Origin: Pseudomonas taetrolens
GTDB taxonomy: Bacteria > Pseudomonadota > Gammaproteobacteria > Pseudomonadales > Pseudomonadaceae
Direction of reading: 5' to 3'
Assembly (NCBI RefSeq): GCF_900475285.1
Contig: NZ_LS483370.1
Span: 3,796,001-3,860,000 of the forward strand
DNA length: 64,000 bases
Part shown: one piece after another, positions 39,229 through 47,336 of the stretch
Layout of the letters: each line of letters starts with the position of its first letter
How positions within the stretch are numbered: position 1 is the stretch's first letter
Program-made: the position numbers and the translations under genes
Notes under the pieces: generated by a model
The model's input: only the letters and a program-made list of their open reading frames with translations
What the model was told of the DNA's origin: nothing
The model's database searches: none

Positions 39229-39619
39229 AAAGGAAGGCGATACTAATGATAAATATTCTCATAAGCAAAGCGACATGACGGGCTGCAGACACGCTATGCA
39301 ATCACCCACCCCTACAGCGCGAACAATTCTTGTTCTCTAGCGCATGATCTACCTGGCTAAGGCAATACGCCGGCGCCCCCCCGGACCCTGTACGTCCAGT
39401 CATCAGTCGCATTTTGATATAAACCCGCCAAAGCCCGCACCTGCTGGCTGTTCTTCCTGCCAAAGGCTGACACCGGTCATTGCGCGCGATCGTTCGTAAA
39501 AATAGTGCTTGAAATATTTGTTCATCGGCCCAAACACTGTAACTGAGCGCTGACGATGAACCTTTGAACACACGAGGCCGTCAGACCTCACACGAGCACG
39601 CTTATATAAGGGAAGAATT
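39229..39619. other. Divergent intergenic region between ECF sigma and ribosome-associated protein genes
   Basis: About 390 bases. The left end holds the Fur box. The right end holds an AT-rich promoter-like stretch TTATATAAG (39602-39610) just before the GGAAG ribosome binding site of the HPF/RaiA-type gene. Short open frames in both strands look like noise. Confidence 0.4.
39243..39264. promoter_or_regulatory. Fur box upstream of the ECF sigma gene
   Basis: AATGATAAATATTCTCAT (39245-39262) closely matches the Fur consensus GATAATGATAATCATTATC, in the AATGATAATNATTCTCATT form seen in many Pseudomonas iron-regulated promoters. It ends 36 bases upstream of the sigma start codon. Confidence 0.85.
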
Positions 39620-40048
39620 ATGCAAATTAACGTCTTTTCCGATAAACATATCGACAGTGACGAACGTCTCCAGGGATGGGTTAAAGCCACTGTCGAAGTT
39701 ACGCTCGAACGCCATCTGGAGGACCTGACCCGCGTCGAGGTCCATCTGAGTGATGAAAATGGCGGCAAGTCCGGTCCTAAAGACAAGCGCTGCAAAATGG
39801 AGGCACGACCTAAAGGTCACCAACCGATTTCCGTATCCCACGATGCTGACTCACTGACTCAAGCCGTCGAGGGTGCAACTACCAAACTGGAACACGCACT
39901 GGAGCACTTGTTCGGCAAGCTTCGTGGCAAACGCTCCGTGACCCTCGCCCCGGAAGGGTTTGAAGAGCACGAAGCCAAGCAGAGCGCTGACGCGCTACTG
40001 GAAGAAGAGTTTCTGGAGAAAGAAAAAGAACTCGAGCTCAATAGCTGA
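39620..40048 (+). CDS. HPF/RaiA-family ribosome-associated protein
   Basis: A 142-residue protein. The N-terminal ~100 residues have the HPF/YfiA pattern (MQINVFSDKHIDSDERLQGWVKATVEVTLERHLEDLTRVEVHLSDENGG... CKMEARPKGHQPISVSHDADSLTQAVEGATTKLEHALEHLFGKLRG). The tail is a highly charged helix (ALLEEEFLEKEKELELNS), not the dimerisation domain of long HPF. It is probably a stress- or stationary-phase ribosome-binding factor. It is separate from the rpoN-linked hpf gene expected elsewhere. A strong terminator follows. Confidence 0.82.
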   Translation: MQINVFSDKHIDSDERLQGWVKATVEVTLERHLEDLTRVEVHLSDENGGKSGPKDKRCKMEARPKGHQPISVSHDADSLTQAVEGATTKLEHALEHLFGKLRGKRSVTLAPEGFEEHEAKQSADALLEEEFLEKEKELELNS

Positions 40049-40071
40049 TCCAGCGTTCAGGACGCACTAAA

Positions 40072-40108
40072 AAAGGGCGGGCTTACTTCGGTAAGCCCGC
40101 CCTTTCTT
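40072..40108. terminator. Strong rho-independent terminator, bidirectional
   Basis: AAAGGGCGGGCTTAC, loop TTCG, GTAAGCCCGCCCTTT: a perfect 15-bp stem closed by a stable UUCG tetraloop. It lies between the convergent HPF-like gene and psiE. Confidence 0.93.
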
Positions 40109-40124
40109 GTACGACTCTTACGGG

Positions 40125-40625
40125 TTACAGCTCGCCCTTCTCCACTTCAGGATGCTCGCCGGAGCCGGCACCGGTCTTGCGGTGCGGGTTCTCGATCTTC
40201 ACCGAGGGGAACTGTGAAGATGCATAGCGCACCACCAGGATGGCCACCGCCAGCAACAGGATCGCCCCGGTCAGATACACAACCCCCATGTCTGGCGGAT
40301 TGTGATGCGATACGTTGGAAATCAGCAAACGGGTCAGCGCTGTGATCGCCACATAAATCAGAAAACGTACGGGCATGTGGTTGGTCTTGAAATAAATCCC
40401 GACCATGGCGCCCAGTTCGAGGTAGATAAACAGCAGCAGGATGTCATCGATAGAGATGTTGCCCTTCTCCACCATCTGCAGAAATTCCATCACCGCCGCC
40501 CACGCCGTCACGGCGCCAATGGCGAACAACGCCAGGTAATGGAAGGTTTCGACAAACAGATTCCCCATCGACTCTGCCAGTTCATGAACCTGACCACGTA
40601 GCTTTTCAGCTTTGTTAACTTTCAC
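40125..40625 (-). CDS. psiE: Phosphate-starvation-inducible protein PsiE
   Basis: A 166-residue inner-membrane protein with four hydrophobic segments (VETFHYLALFAIGAVTAWAAVMEFLQM; ISIDDILLLFIYLELGAMVGIYF; VRFLIYVAITALTRLLI; VVYLTGAILLLAVAILVV), followed by a charged tail (ENPHRKTGAGSGEHPEVEKGEL). The segment LFIYLELGAMVGIYFKTNHMPVRFLIYVAITALTR is the PsiE signature. The function is unknown; the E. coli gene responds to phosphate and cAMP-CRP. No Pho box was evident upstream. Confidence 0.9.
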   Translation of the reverse strand: MKVNKAEKLRGQVHELAESMGNLFVETFHYLALFAIGAVTAWAAVMEFLQMVEKGNISIDDILLLFIYLELGAMVGIYFKTNHMPVRFLIYVAITALTRLLISNVSHHNPPDMGVVYLTGAILLLAVAILVVRYASSQFPSVKIENPHRKTGAGSGEHPEVEKGEL

Positions 40626-40825
40626 GATGCAGCTCCTTGAATCGACTCAAACGGATCATCCGCGTTGCACATGACGCTTTCTGCATGCAGAAAAAAGGCC
40701 AGTAGCAGCAGATAAGATGATGGCCGACAGGGATTAGACACGTTGAGTACGCGCTGCGGGCCGTCAATTGCAGCTAGAGTAAAAAAGCCGCTATTCAAAT
40801 CCCGGCGATTGGCTTATCCTTTTAG

Positions 40826-40841
40826 CTGTATATAAATACAG
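40826..40841. promoter_or_regulatory. LexA (SOS) box upstream of yebG
   Basis: CTGTATATAAATACAG matches the LexA consensus CTGTATATATATACAG at all but one position and keeps both CTGT/ACAG ends. It lies 43 bases upstream of the yebG start codon. Confidence 0.93.
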
Positions 40842-40883
40842 TAATCGCAAGACAATTTATCGTGAAGGCATATGAGGTGGTAA

Positions 40884-41141
40884 ATGGCCGTCGAAGTGGT
40901 ATACCGCAGCAGCCGAGATCTGGAGCGTTTGTTCATGGATAAAGCCGAAGCTGACCGTCATGACAAAATGCTGGAGCTGGCCGAACTGCTGGCTGAAGTG
41001 TTGCAAAAGGCTGTGCCGTCCCTGAGCGAGCAGCAAGTAGAAGAAGCCGGTATCTACATGGCGAAAAATCGCGATGTCTTTGCCAAGGCCTTCAAGAGCC
41101 AGCCGGACGCCCTGTCCGAGTTGCTGGTCGAGAGCGAGTAA
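40884..41141 (+). CDS. yebG: YebG-family SOS-inducible protein
   Basis: An 85-residue protein matching YebG: N-terminus MAVEVVYRSSRDLERLFMDKAEADRHDKMLELAELLAEVL, then IYMAKNRDVFAKAFKSQPDAL. YebG is a DNA-damage-inducible protein of unknown biochemical role. A ribosome binding site GAGGTGG precedes the ATG, and the consensus LexA box upstream confirms SOS control. It is monocistronic. Confidence 0.92.
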   Translation: MAVEVVYRSSRDLERLFMDKAEADRHDKMLELAELLAEVLQKAVPSLSEQQVEEAGIYMAKNRDVFAKAFKSQPDALSELLVESE

Positions 41142-41166
41142 ATATCCCGCAGAAGGTGGGTTCCCC

Positions 41167-42204
41167 TTAACCCGTCCCTTCTGCTGCCGGATACAGCAGA
41201 CTCTGCGCCAGCTCATCCGACACCCTTGCCGGGGAGCGTTTTTCGGCCTGTGCGTGAGCATAGATCCCGGCCAGACGCTGGCTGATGCGTCGCAACTGCA
41301 AATTGATTGCCTCGGGCTGAGCCCCTTCATGGGTCAGGGCCAGGTAAATCAGTCCGCCTGAATTGATCACATAGTCGGGCGCATACAAAATTCCACGGCG
41401 CTCGAGTTGATCGGCCACTTGCAGGTTGGTCAGCTGATTATTCGCACACCCGGCCACGGCGGCGCAGCGCAATTGCGCCACGCTGTGCCAGTTAAGCACG
41501 CCGCCTAACCCGCAGGGCGCCAGAATGTCGCAAGGCGTGCTGAGCAACGCCTCACAGGCCACCGGGTGAGCACCCAGTTGTTCCATCGCCAGGCGAACCT
41601 TGCCCGGATCAGTGTCGCTGACCAGCAACTCTGCGCCTGCCGCATGCAGCTGCTCGGCCAATGCATACCCGACCTTGCCCAGCCCCTGAACCGCGACACG
41701 CAACCCCTCGAGGTTATCACTGCCCAAACGCCATGACGCTGAACTGCGGATTCCGGCAAAGACCCCCATTGCCGCATGGGGCGAAGGATCCCCCGCATCC
41801 GTGGTGCTGGTGACGTGTTGAGTGTGCTGAGCAATGCAGTCCATGTCGGCTGTCGAGGTGCCGCTGTCAATGGCCGTGATATAGCGGCCCGCGAGTTGCT
41901 CGACGCAACGGCCAAAGGCTTCAAACAATGCCGCTCTGCTCTCCACGTGCGCCGCACGCACAATCACCGCCTGCCCACCGCCAAACGCCAGCCCGGCCAA
42001 TGCAGCCTTGTAGCTCATGTCTTGCGCCAGGCGGACGGCATCGTTCAGCGCGCTTTCATCATTGGGATAGGCCAGGTAGCGGCAACCGCCCAATGCCGGA
42101 CCAAGACGACTGCTATGAACAGCAATCACCGCCTTGAGCCCGGTAACAGGGTCGACGCTGAGGTGAAGCGACTCGATATGAGCGCTTTGCATGAGAGCAA
42201 ACAT
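41167..42204 (-). CDS. Leucine dehydrogenase family protein lacking the catalytic lysine
   Basis: A 345-residue member of the Glu/Leu/Phe/Val dehydrogenase family. The substrate domain holds PALGGCRYLAYPNDESALNDAVRLAQDMSYKAALAGLAFGGGQAVI; the NAD domain holds VQGLGKVGYALAEQL near residue 165. The substrate-carboxylate lysine of MSYKAALAGL is kept. The second, catalytic lysine, normally in GGGKAVI, is Gln here (codon CAG). In characterised leucine dehydrogenases that lysine is the general base, so activity is doubtful or altered. I leave the symbol empty for this reason. Other segments (DSGTSTADMDCIAQ, CDILAPCGLGGVL) fit the family. Confidence 0.85.
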   Translation of the reverse strand: MFALMQSAHIESLHLSVDPVTGLKAVIAVHSSRLGPALGGCRYLAYPNDESALNDAVRLAQDMSYKAALAGLAFGGGQAVIVRAAHVESRAALFEAFGRCVEQLAGRYITAIDSGTSTADMDCIAQHTQHVTSTTDAGDPSPHAAMGVFAGIRSSASWRLGSDNLEGLRVAVQGLGKVGYALAEQLHAAGAELLVSDTDPGKVRLAMEQLGAHPVACEALLSTPCDILAPCGLGGVLNWHSVAQLRCAAVAGCANNQLTNLQVADQLERRGILYAPDYVINSGGLIYLALTHEGAQPEAINLQLRRISQRLAGIYAHAQAEKRSPARVSDELAQSLLYPAAEGTG

Positions 42205-42292
42205 AATGACCTGGCCCTCGAACAGTTACGGGTAACGCCAGTATAGGTCGCGTCCGAAAATCCGTTGAAGTGCGCAAGCATAAGATCGAGGT

Positions 42293-42314
42293 ATATGTGC
42301 GATTAAAGACATAT
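42293..42314. promoter_or_regulatory. Inverted repeat upstream of the leucine dehydrogenase homologue
   Basis: ATATGT and ACATAT, 10 bases apart, lie about 90 bases upstream of the start codon. This may be an operator; no regulator can be named. Confidence 0.35.
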
Positions 42315-42360
42315 CGGTTCAACCACCTGCGCGAACCAGGCAGCATGGCTTTTGGAAGAG

Positions 42361-42402
42361 ACCACCCCGTCGTTCGTCAGCGCTGACGAACGACGGGGTG
42401 GT
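42361..42402. repeat. Loopless 42-bp perfect palindrome after maiA
   Basis: The 21-base arm beginning ACCACCCCGTCGTTCGTCAG is followed directly by its exact reverse complement ending CGACGGGGTGGT. It lies 19 bases past the maiA stop codon, at the 3' end of the homogentisate operon. No T-run follows, so it may be an mRNA 3' stabiliser, a cruciform-forming site or a terminator of unusual form. Confidence 0.9.
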
Positions 42403-42421
42403 GATACCCGAATGCCCCGCG

Positions 42422-43072
42422 CTAGGCACTTGCCGGAGGCGGTGTATCGGGCTGCTGCGCCGGATGAGCCTTAATGAAGGCCGGGTGATTTTGCGCCAGT
42501 GCCAGCACCCGGCCAATGCGCGGGTATGACGCCAGCGACACTTTGAAACGCTCCGCAGCGTATGCCTGCGGAATCAGGTAAACATCCGCCAGCCCCGGCT
42601 CGGCACCAAAGCAGTAACCGCTGTCACCAATCAATTGCTCAACAGCCGTCAATCCTTGGCTGACCCAGTGATTGATCCATTGCACCACCTGCTCTTCATC
42701 CTGCCCGAGTTGCCGCAGCCGGTTGAGCACACTGACGTTGTGCAACGGGTGGATATCACAGGCTATCAAAGCCGCCACTGCCCGTTCATGAGCCCGGGTG
42801 GTGAGGTCTTTGGACAGCAGCGGCGATTGCGGATAACACTCTTCGAGGTATTCGATAATGGCCGGTGATTGCGTTAACACCTCACCGTCATCGGTGCGCA
42901 AGGCCGGCACGCGGCCTTGCGGGTTGATCGCCAGATACGCCGGCTGGCGGTGTTCGCCGCCCTCGGCGGCAATCAGGTTGATCGCCAGCGCCCGGTAATC
43001 CAGGCCCTTGAGTGCCAACGCAATACGCACCCGATACGACGATGTTGAGCGGTAGTAGGTGAAGAGATCCAT
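42422..43072 (-). CDS. maiA: Maleylacetoacetate isomerase (zeta-class GST)
   Basis: A 216-residue glutathione-dependent isomerase converting 4-maleylacetoacetate to fumarylacetoacetate. The N-terminal thioredoxin-fold domain holds YYRSTSSYRVRIALALKGLDY, the zeta-GST active-site segment (STSS in place of the eukaryotic SSCS), and INPQGRVPAL. The C-terminal helical domain holds DIHPLHNVSVLNRLRQL. Third gene of hmgA-fahA-maiA, 12 bases after fahA. Confidence 0.95.
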   Translation of the reverse strand: MDLFTYYRSTSSYRVRIALALKGLDYRALAINLIAAEGGEHRQPAYLAINPQGRVPALRTDDGEVLTQSPAIIEYLEECYPQSPLLSKDLTTRAHERAVAALIACDIHPLHNVSVLNRLRQLGQDEEQVVQWINHWVSQGLTAVEQLIGDSGYCFGAEPGLADVYLIPQAYAAERFKVSLASYPRIGRVLALAQNHPAFIKAHPAQQPDTPPPASA

Positions 43073-43084
43073 GATCCGTTCCTT

Positions 43085-44389
43085 TTAGCGCGCCGCGATG
43101 ACCTTGCCCCGGCACTCGCCAAATCCGATGGAGGAATAGCCTTCACGGATGCAACGTGCACGCAGGATGACTTCGTCGCCGTCTTCGAGGAATTTGCGAA
43201 CCTCGCCCGACGCCAGCTCGACCGGTAGTTTGCCGCCCTCGGTAATCTCCAGCAGGCTGCCCAGTTGCGAACGATCCGGGCCGGACAAGGTGCCCGAGCC
43301 GAACAGGTCGCCAGACTGTAATTGGCAGCCATTGACGCTGTGATGCGCCACCAGTTGCGCAGCTGTCCAGTACATGTTCAGGGTATTGCTCAGGCCAAGT
43401 CGATGGGCCGGCAGGTTTTGTTCACGCATTGATTCGGTGAGCAGCAGTACTTCAAGCTCGATGTCCAGCGCCCCTTTGGCCTGATCCTGGGGATCGAGCA
43501 AGTACGCCAACGGTTGCGGATCACCTTCAGGACGGGCCGGCTGAGCACGACGGAATGGTTCCAGCGCTTCGGCAGTCACCACCCACGGCGAGATGCTGGT
43601 AATAAAGCTTTTGGACAGAAACGGACCAAGCGGTTGGTATTCCCATGCCTGAATATCCCGGGCCGACCAATCGTTGAGCAGGCAGTAACCGGCAATGTGG
43701 TCGCCCGCTTCACTGACCGGGATCGGGTCGCCCATCTCGTTGCCCTGGCCGATCCAGATCCCCAGTTCCAGCTCGTAGTCCAGGCGTGCGCATGGGCCGA
43801 AGGCGGGCTCGGTCTGGCCCGCCGGCAAGGTCTGCCCCTTGGGACGGCGCACGTCCGCGCCGGACGCGCGAATGGTCGAGGCGCGGCCGTGGTAGCCAAT
43901 CGGCACGTATTTGTAGTTGGCCAGCAACGGATTATCAGGGCGAAACAGTTTGCCAACGTTTTTAGCGTGCTCGATACCGACGTAAAAGTCGGTGTAGTCG
44001 CCGATTTTTGCCGGTACCTGTAGCTCGCAATCCGCCGCCAGCGGCAGCAGCCTGGCACCTTGGGCTTCGATCTTGCCGCGCAAAGTGCTGCCTTCACTCA
44101 ACAACTCGAGCAAACGCTCACGCAAAGCCACACGGGCACTGCGGCCCAAGGCGAAAAACGCATTCAGCACGCCGCCCATAGTGGCCTCTACCGCCACTTT
44201 GGCCTGCCCTTCAAACAAGCCGGCCGCCAAGCCCGCCTCTAGGTCGAAGATGTGTTCGCCGATCGCAACACCGCTGCGTGGAGCCGAGCCGTTCAGGCTG
44301 AAGATACCCATCGGCAGGTTTTGCAAAGGAAAATCGCGGTGGCCGTTAGCCGAGACAATCCAGCTTTGGGTGAGAGTGGACAGGGTCAT
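43085..44389 (-). CDS. fahA: Fumarylacetoacetase
   Basis: A 434-residue hydrolase splitting fumarylacetoacetate to fumarate and acetoacetate, the last step of tyrosine breakdown. Family features: N-terminal FPLQNLPMGIFSLNGSAPRSGVAIGEHIFDL; the metal-binding acidic residues in DYTDFYVGIEHAKN and LDYELELGIWIGQGNEMG; the active-site block DWSARDIQAWEYQPLGPFLSKSF; and SGDLFGSGTLSGP. Starts a few bases after hmgA. Confidence 0.97.
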   Translation of the reverse strand: MTLSTLTQSWIVSANGHRDFPLQNLPMGIFSLNGSAPRSGVAIGEHIFDLEAGLAAGLFEGQAKVAVEATMGGVLNAFFALGRSARVALRERLLELLSEGSTLRGKIEAQGARLLPLAADCELQVPAKIGDYTDFYVGIEHAKNVGKLFRPDNPLLANYKYVPIGYHGRASTIRASGADVRRPKGQTLPAGQTEPAFGPCARLDYELELGIWIGQGNEMGDPIPVSEAGDHIAGYCLLNDWSARDIQAWEYQPLGPFLSKSFITSISPWVVTAEALEPFRRAQPARPEGDPQPLAYLLDPQDQAKGALDIELEVLLLTESMREQNLPAHRLGLSNTLNMYWTAAQLVAHHSVNGCQLQSGDLFGSGTLSGPDRSQLGSLLEITEGGKLPVELASGEVRKFLEDGDEVILRARCIREGYSSIGFGECRGKVIAAR

Positions 44390-44392
44390 GGC

Positions 44393-45697
44393 TTATCTCC
44401 GATTCGGGGTGAAGGTTGCGGGCAGCGAAGCCCAGCAAGCGTCGTAACTGGATTGCAATTGCGGGCACTCGAGGGCAAACCGACTAGGACGCAACACTTG
44501 GCTGGTTTCAAACATAAAGGCCATCGTGTTATCGATTTTGCTCGGTTGCAGCTCAGCTGCAATGGCTTTGGTGCAGGTTTCACCGTCCGGGCCATGGGCG
44601 CTCATGCAACTGTGCAGCGATGCCCCCCCCGGCAAGAAGCCTTCGGCCTTGGCGTCGTAACTGCCCTGGATCAGCCCCATGTATTCGTTCATCAAGTTGC
44701 GATGGAACCACGGTGGTCTGAAGGTTTTTTCTGCCACCATCCAGCGCGGCGGGAAAATGACGAAGTCCAGGTTAGCCAACCCCGGCACGCTGGTCGGCGA
44801 GGTCAGTACGGTAAAGATCGATGGATCGGGGTGGTCGAAGCTGACGGTGCCGATCGTGTTGAAACGTCGCAGGTCATATTTGTAAGGCACGTTATTACCG
44901 TGCCACGCCACGACGTTCAAGGGCGAGTGATCCAGCTCGCAACCCCAGAGCTCACCCAGAAACTTTTGCACCAGCACCGTGGTGCTCCGGTCGTCCTCGT
45001 AGTGGGCCACCGGGCTCAAAAAATCACGCGGATTGGCCAGCCCATTGCTGCCAATCGGTCCCAGATCCGGTAAACGCAGCACAGCACCGTGATTTTCGGC
45101 AACGTAGCCTCGAGCCTGCGCATCCAGCAATTCGACACGAAACTTGAGGCCGCGCGGGATCACGGCGATTTCCAAAGGTTCCAGCTCCAGCACACCCAGC
45201 TCGGTGCAAATGCGCAAACGGCCCTGCTCGGGTACGAGCAACAACTCGCCATCGGCATTGAAAAAGACCCGCTGCATGGAGATGTTGGCGCAGTAGTTGT
45301 AAATGCTGATGCCAGAAGGTTTTTGCGCCCCGCTGTTGGCGACCATACCGATCAACCCGTCGATGAAATCCGTGGGCTCATCAGGAATGGACAACGGGTT
45401 CCAACGCAAACGGTTGGGCGTGACCGGGCCTAACGGGCCACCGGCCAGTTGCCGCTCCAGCTTGATAAATGCCGGATGCTTGGCCGACGGCTGGATGCGG
45501 TACATCCAGGTACGGCGGGCTTCGCTGCGCGCCATGGTGAAGGCCGTGCCGGAAAACAATTCGGCGTACAGGCCATAAGGCACTTTTTGCGGGGAGTTCT
45601 GGCCGACTGGCAAAGCGCCCGGTAATGCTTCACTGCTGAATTCGTTGCCAAATCCGGATTGATAGACGGGAGTTGGCAAAGGCGAGTCGAGGTTCAT
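44393..45697 (-). CDS. hmgA: Homogentisate 1,2-dioxygenase
   Basis: A 434-residue non-haem iron dioxygenase that opens the homogentisate ring. The N-terminus ([26 protein letters not shown]) is diagnostic. The conserved C-terminal metal-site blocks are present: [29 protein letters not shown], with its His and Glu ligands, and SAHGPDGE near residue 368. First gene of hmgA-fahA-maiA; a divergent IclR gene and an operator-like palindrome lie upstream. Confidence 0.97.
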   Translation of the reverse strand: MNLDSPLPTPVYQSGFGNEFSSEALPGALPVGQNSPQKVPYGLYAELFSGTAFTMARSEARRTWMYRIQPSAKHPAFIKLERQLAGGPLGPVTPNRLRWNPLSIPDEPTDFIDGLIGMVANSGAQKPSGISIYNYCANISMQRVFFNADGELLLVPEQGRLRICTELGVLELEPLEIAVIPRGLKFRVELLDAQARGYVAENHGAVLRLPDLGPIGSNGLANPRDFLSPVAHYEDDRSTTVLVQKFLGELWGCELDHSPLNVVAWHGNNVPYKYDLRRFNTIGTVSFDHPDPSIFTVLTSPTSVPGLANLDFVIFPPRWMVAEKTFRPPWFHRNLMNEYMGLIQGSYDAKAEGFLPGGASLHSCMSAHGPDGETCTKAIAAELQPSKIDNTMAFMFETSQVLRPSRFALECPQLQSSYDACWASLPATFTPNRR

Positions 45698-45773
45698 GGA
45701 GCCTCCAGAGTGGAGAAGGCAGATGACAGCGCCATGCCCTGAATCAGCCTGCGCGTCGCTGCATTATTTTTAT

Positions 45774-45800
45774 CGTAATTCAATTACGCATAACGTAATT
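45774..45800. promoter_or_regulatory. Probable HmgR operator in the hmgA/hmgR divergent promoter
   Basis: CGTAATTCAATTACG (45774-45788) is a perfect 7+1+7 palindrome. A further CGTAATT half-site begins at 45794, exactly 20 bases from the first, two helical turns on the same face. P. putida HmgR is known to bind a palindrome in this promoter. Confidence 0.65.
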
Positions 45801-45861
45801 TGATTGGTATTAAGCGTCAAGCTATAAAGACGCCCATTCGTCCCGAGATCCCAGAGCCTCC

Positions 45862-46656
45862 ATGGAAAAGCCCCGCAGCAGCAACGACAGCACCGGCAAG
45901 CAAAAAGTGCGTTCCGCCGAGGTCGGTACGGACATCCTCAAAGCGTTGGCCGAGTTATCACCCTCGACCTCGCTCTCGCGGTTGGCCGAGCACGTGCAAA
46001 TGCCTGCCAGCAAGGTGCACCGCTATTTACAGGCGCTGATTGCCAGTGGTTTTGCTGAACAAAATATCGCCACCAACCATTACGGCCTGGGTCGCGAGGC
46101 ATTGCGTGTGGGTTTGGCCGCACTGAGCAGCATGGACGTCCTCAAAGTCGCCGCCTTGCCCTTGGCAGAATTGCGCGATGACCTGAACGAAACCTGCTTT
46201 TTAGCGGTATGGGGAAATCAGGGCGCAACCGTGGTGCACATCGAACCGGCAGTACGGGCGATTACAGTGGTCACTCAACTGGGTTCGGTGCTACCGCTCC
46301 TGAGTTCATCCACCGGACTGGTGTTCAACGCCTTTCTACCCGACCGCGAAACCGCAGAGTTGCGCGAGCAGGAGCTGGCACACGATCAGATTCATCCTTT
46401 GGCAAAACCCGAGGATTACGCCGCATTACGCGAGCAAATTCGCCAGCGCGGCTTGCATTTCGTACACGGTTTGTTGATGCCGGGCGTGGATGCACTGTCC
46501 GCCCCCGTGTTCAGCGCCACCGGGCAAGTGGCCGGGGTGCTGACCGTGGTCGGCCCCACCTCGCTGTTTCATGCGGACGAAAACGGGCCCGCAGCCAAAC
46601 GGTTATTGGCCGCGAGCCAGGCCATCAGCTGGCGCATGGGTTATCAGCCAGACTGA
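45862..46656 (+). CDS. hmgR: IclR-family repressor of the homogentisate operon
   Basis: A 264-residue IclR regulator. The N-terminal winged helix (~20-80) holds VGTDILKALAELSPSTSLSRLAEHVQMPASKVHRYLQALIASGFAEQ. The C-terminal effector domain has TCFLAVWGNQGATVVHIEPAVRAITVVTQLGSVLPLLSSSTGLVFNAFLP. It is divergent from hmgA; the P. putida homologue HmgR represses hmgABC and is released by homogentisate. The same role is inferred from position and family. Confidence 0.9.
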   Translation: MEKPRSSNDSTGKQKVRSAEVGTDILKALAELSPSTSLSRLAEHVQMPASKVHRYLQALIASGFAEQNIATNHYGLGREALRVGLAALSSMDVLKVAALPLAELRDDLNETCFLAVWGNQGATVVHIEPAVRAITVVTQLGSVLPLLSSSTGLVFNAFLPDRETAELREQELAHDQIHPLAKPEDYAALREQIRQRGLHFVHGLLMPGVDALSAPVFSATGQVAGVLTVVGPTSLFHADENGPAAKRLLAASQAISWRMGYQPD

Positions 46657-46668
46657 CAACCTGCAGGA

Positions 46669-47043
46669 TCATAGATCCCACTTGTACCTGGATTCGTCCA
46701 GCAAGCGCTGGATCATTTTTTCGACGTCATACAAAGACAGCGTGTGGATCCGGTGAGTGTCTTCGAACGTCCACGGCTTGGCATACACGCCTGAAAGGCT
46801 TTGGTTATAGGTCGGTGCCATCCCGCGTTCAATGCTGTCGGTACCAATATCGACCAATGATTGAGTAAAGGTAAGCTTGGGGTCTACCACCGCGTGAACC
46901 GTGTTGACGTACACATCGTCACATAACATCCCCGATGGCTTGAGCTGCTCGTTCAAGAAGGCTCGTACGCGCTTGGTGTATGAAGTGATGTCATTCGACG
47001 TGATGATGCGTGGACTTGAGGGGAGGTCTTTCGGATCAATCAT
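46669..47043 (-). CDS. Hypothetical protein, no recognised family
   Basis: A 124-residue soluble protein that I do not recognise. It has no signal peptide or membrane helix. Features seen: a short polar N-terminus with PSSPR, a Tyr/Asn-rich middle (GMAPTYNQSLSGVYAKPWTFEDTHRIHTLSLYDVEKMIQRLLDESRYKW) and a single Cys. An AGGAG ribosome binding site lies 11 bases upstream of the ATG, which supports a real gene. It is convergent with hmgR 12 bases away and reads away from the candidate small-RNA region. Confidence 0.7.
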   Translation of the reverse strand: MIDPKDLPSSPRIITSNDITSYTKRVRAFLNEQLKPSGMLCDDVYVNTVHAVVDPKLTFTQSLVDIGTDSIERGMAPTYNQSLSGVYAKPWTFEDTHRIHTLSLYDVEKMIQRLLDESRYKWDL

Positions 47044-47336
47044 TGCGCTACTCCTGTTACTGCTCCCTGCCTATCAAAGCCTCATGCTGTGATCAAGTCT
47101 GCAGTGAGCAACCTGGTGAGTGCGCATTACACCCCGTGTTCCCGCCTCGTGCGCGGTACAAGATTATCGCGTGACATCCGTCCCTGAACGCCTACACCAG
47201 AGACAGCCTCGGCCCTATCAGACTGTTGCCGAAAACGTAACAGAGATTGTCGCAAAGCAGGCTTACTCCGACGCGCCCAAGCTCTTATTCTGGATGCATC
47301 TCCAGAGCAACGCAGTTGCTCTGCTACTCTCTTTAA

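Noticed and set aside
39302-39795. Small minus-strand frames beside and over the HPF-like gene
   Set aside because: No ribosome binding site, unusual composition and overlap with a recognised gene.
42293-42314. Inverted repeat upstream of the leucine dehydrogenase homologue as a named Lrp or BkdR site
   Set aside because: The arms are only 6 bp and match no consensus closely enough to name a regulator.
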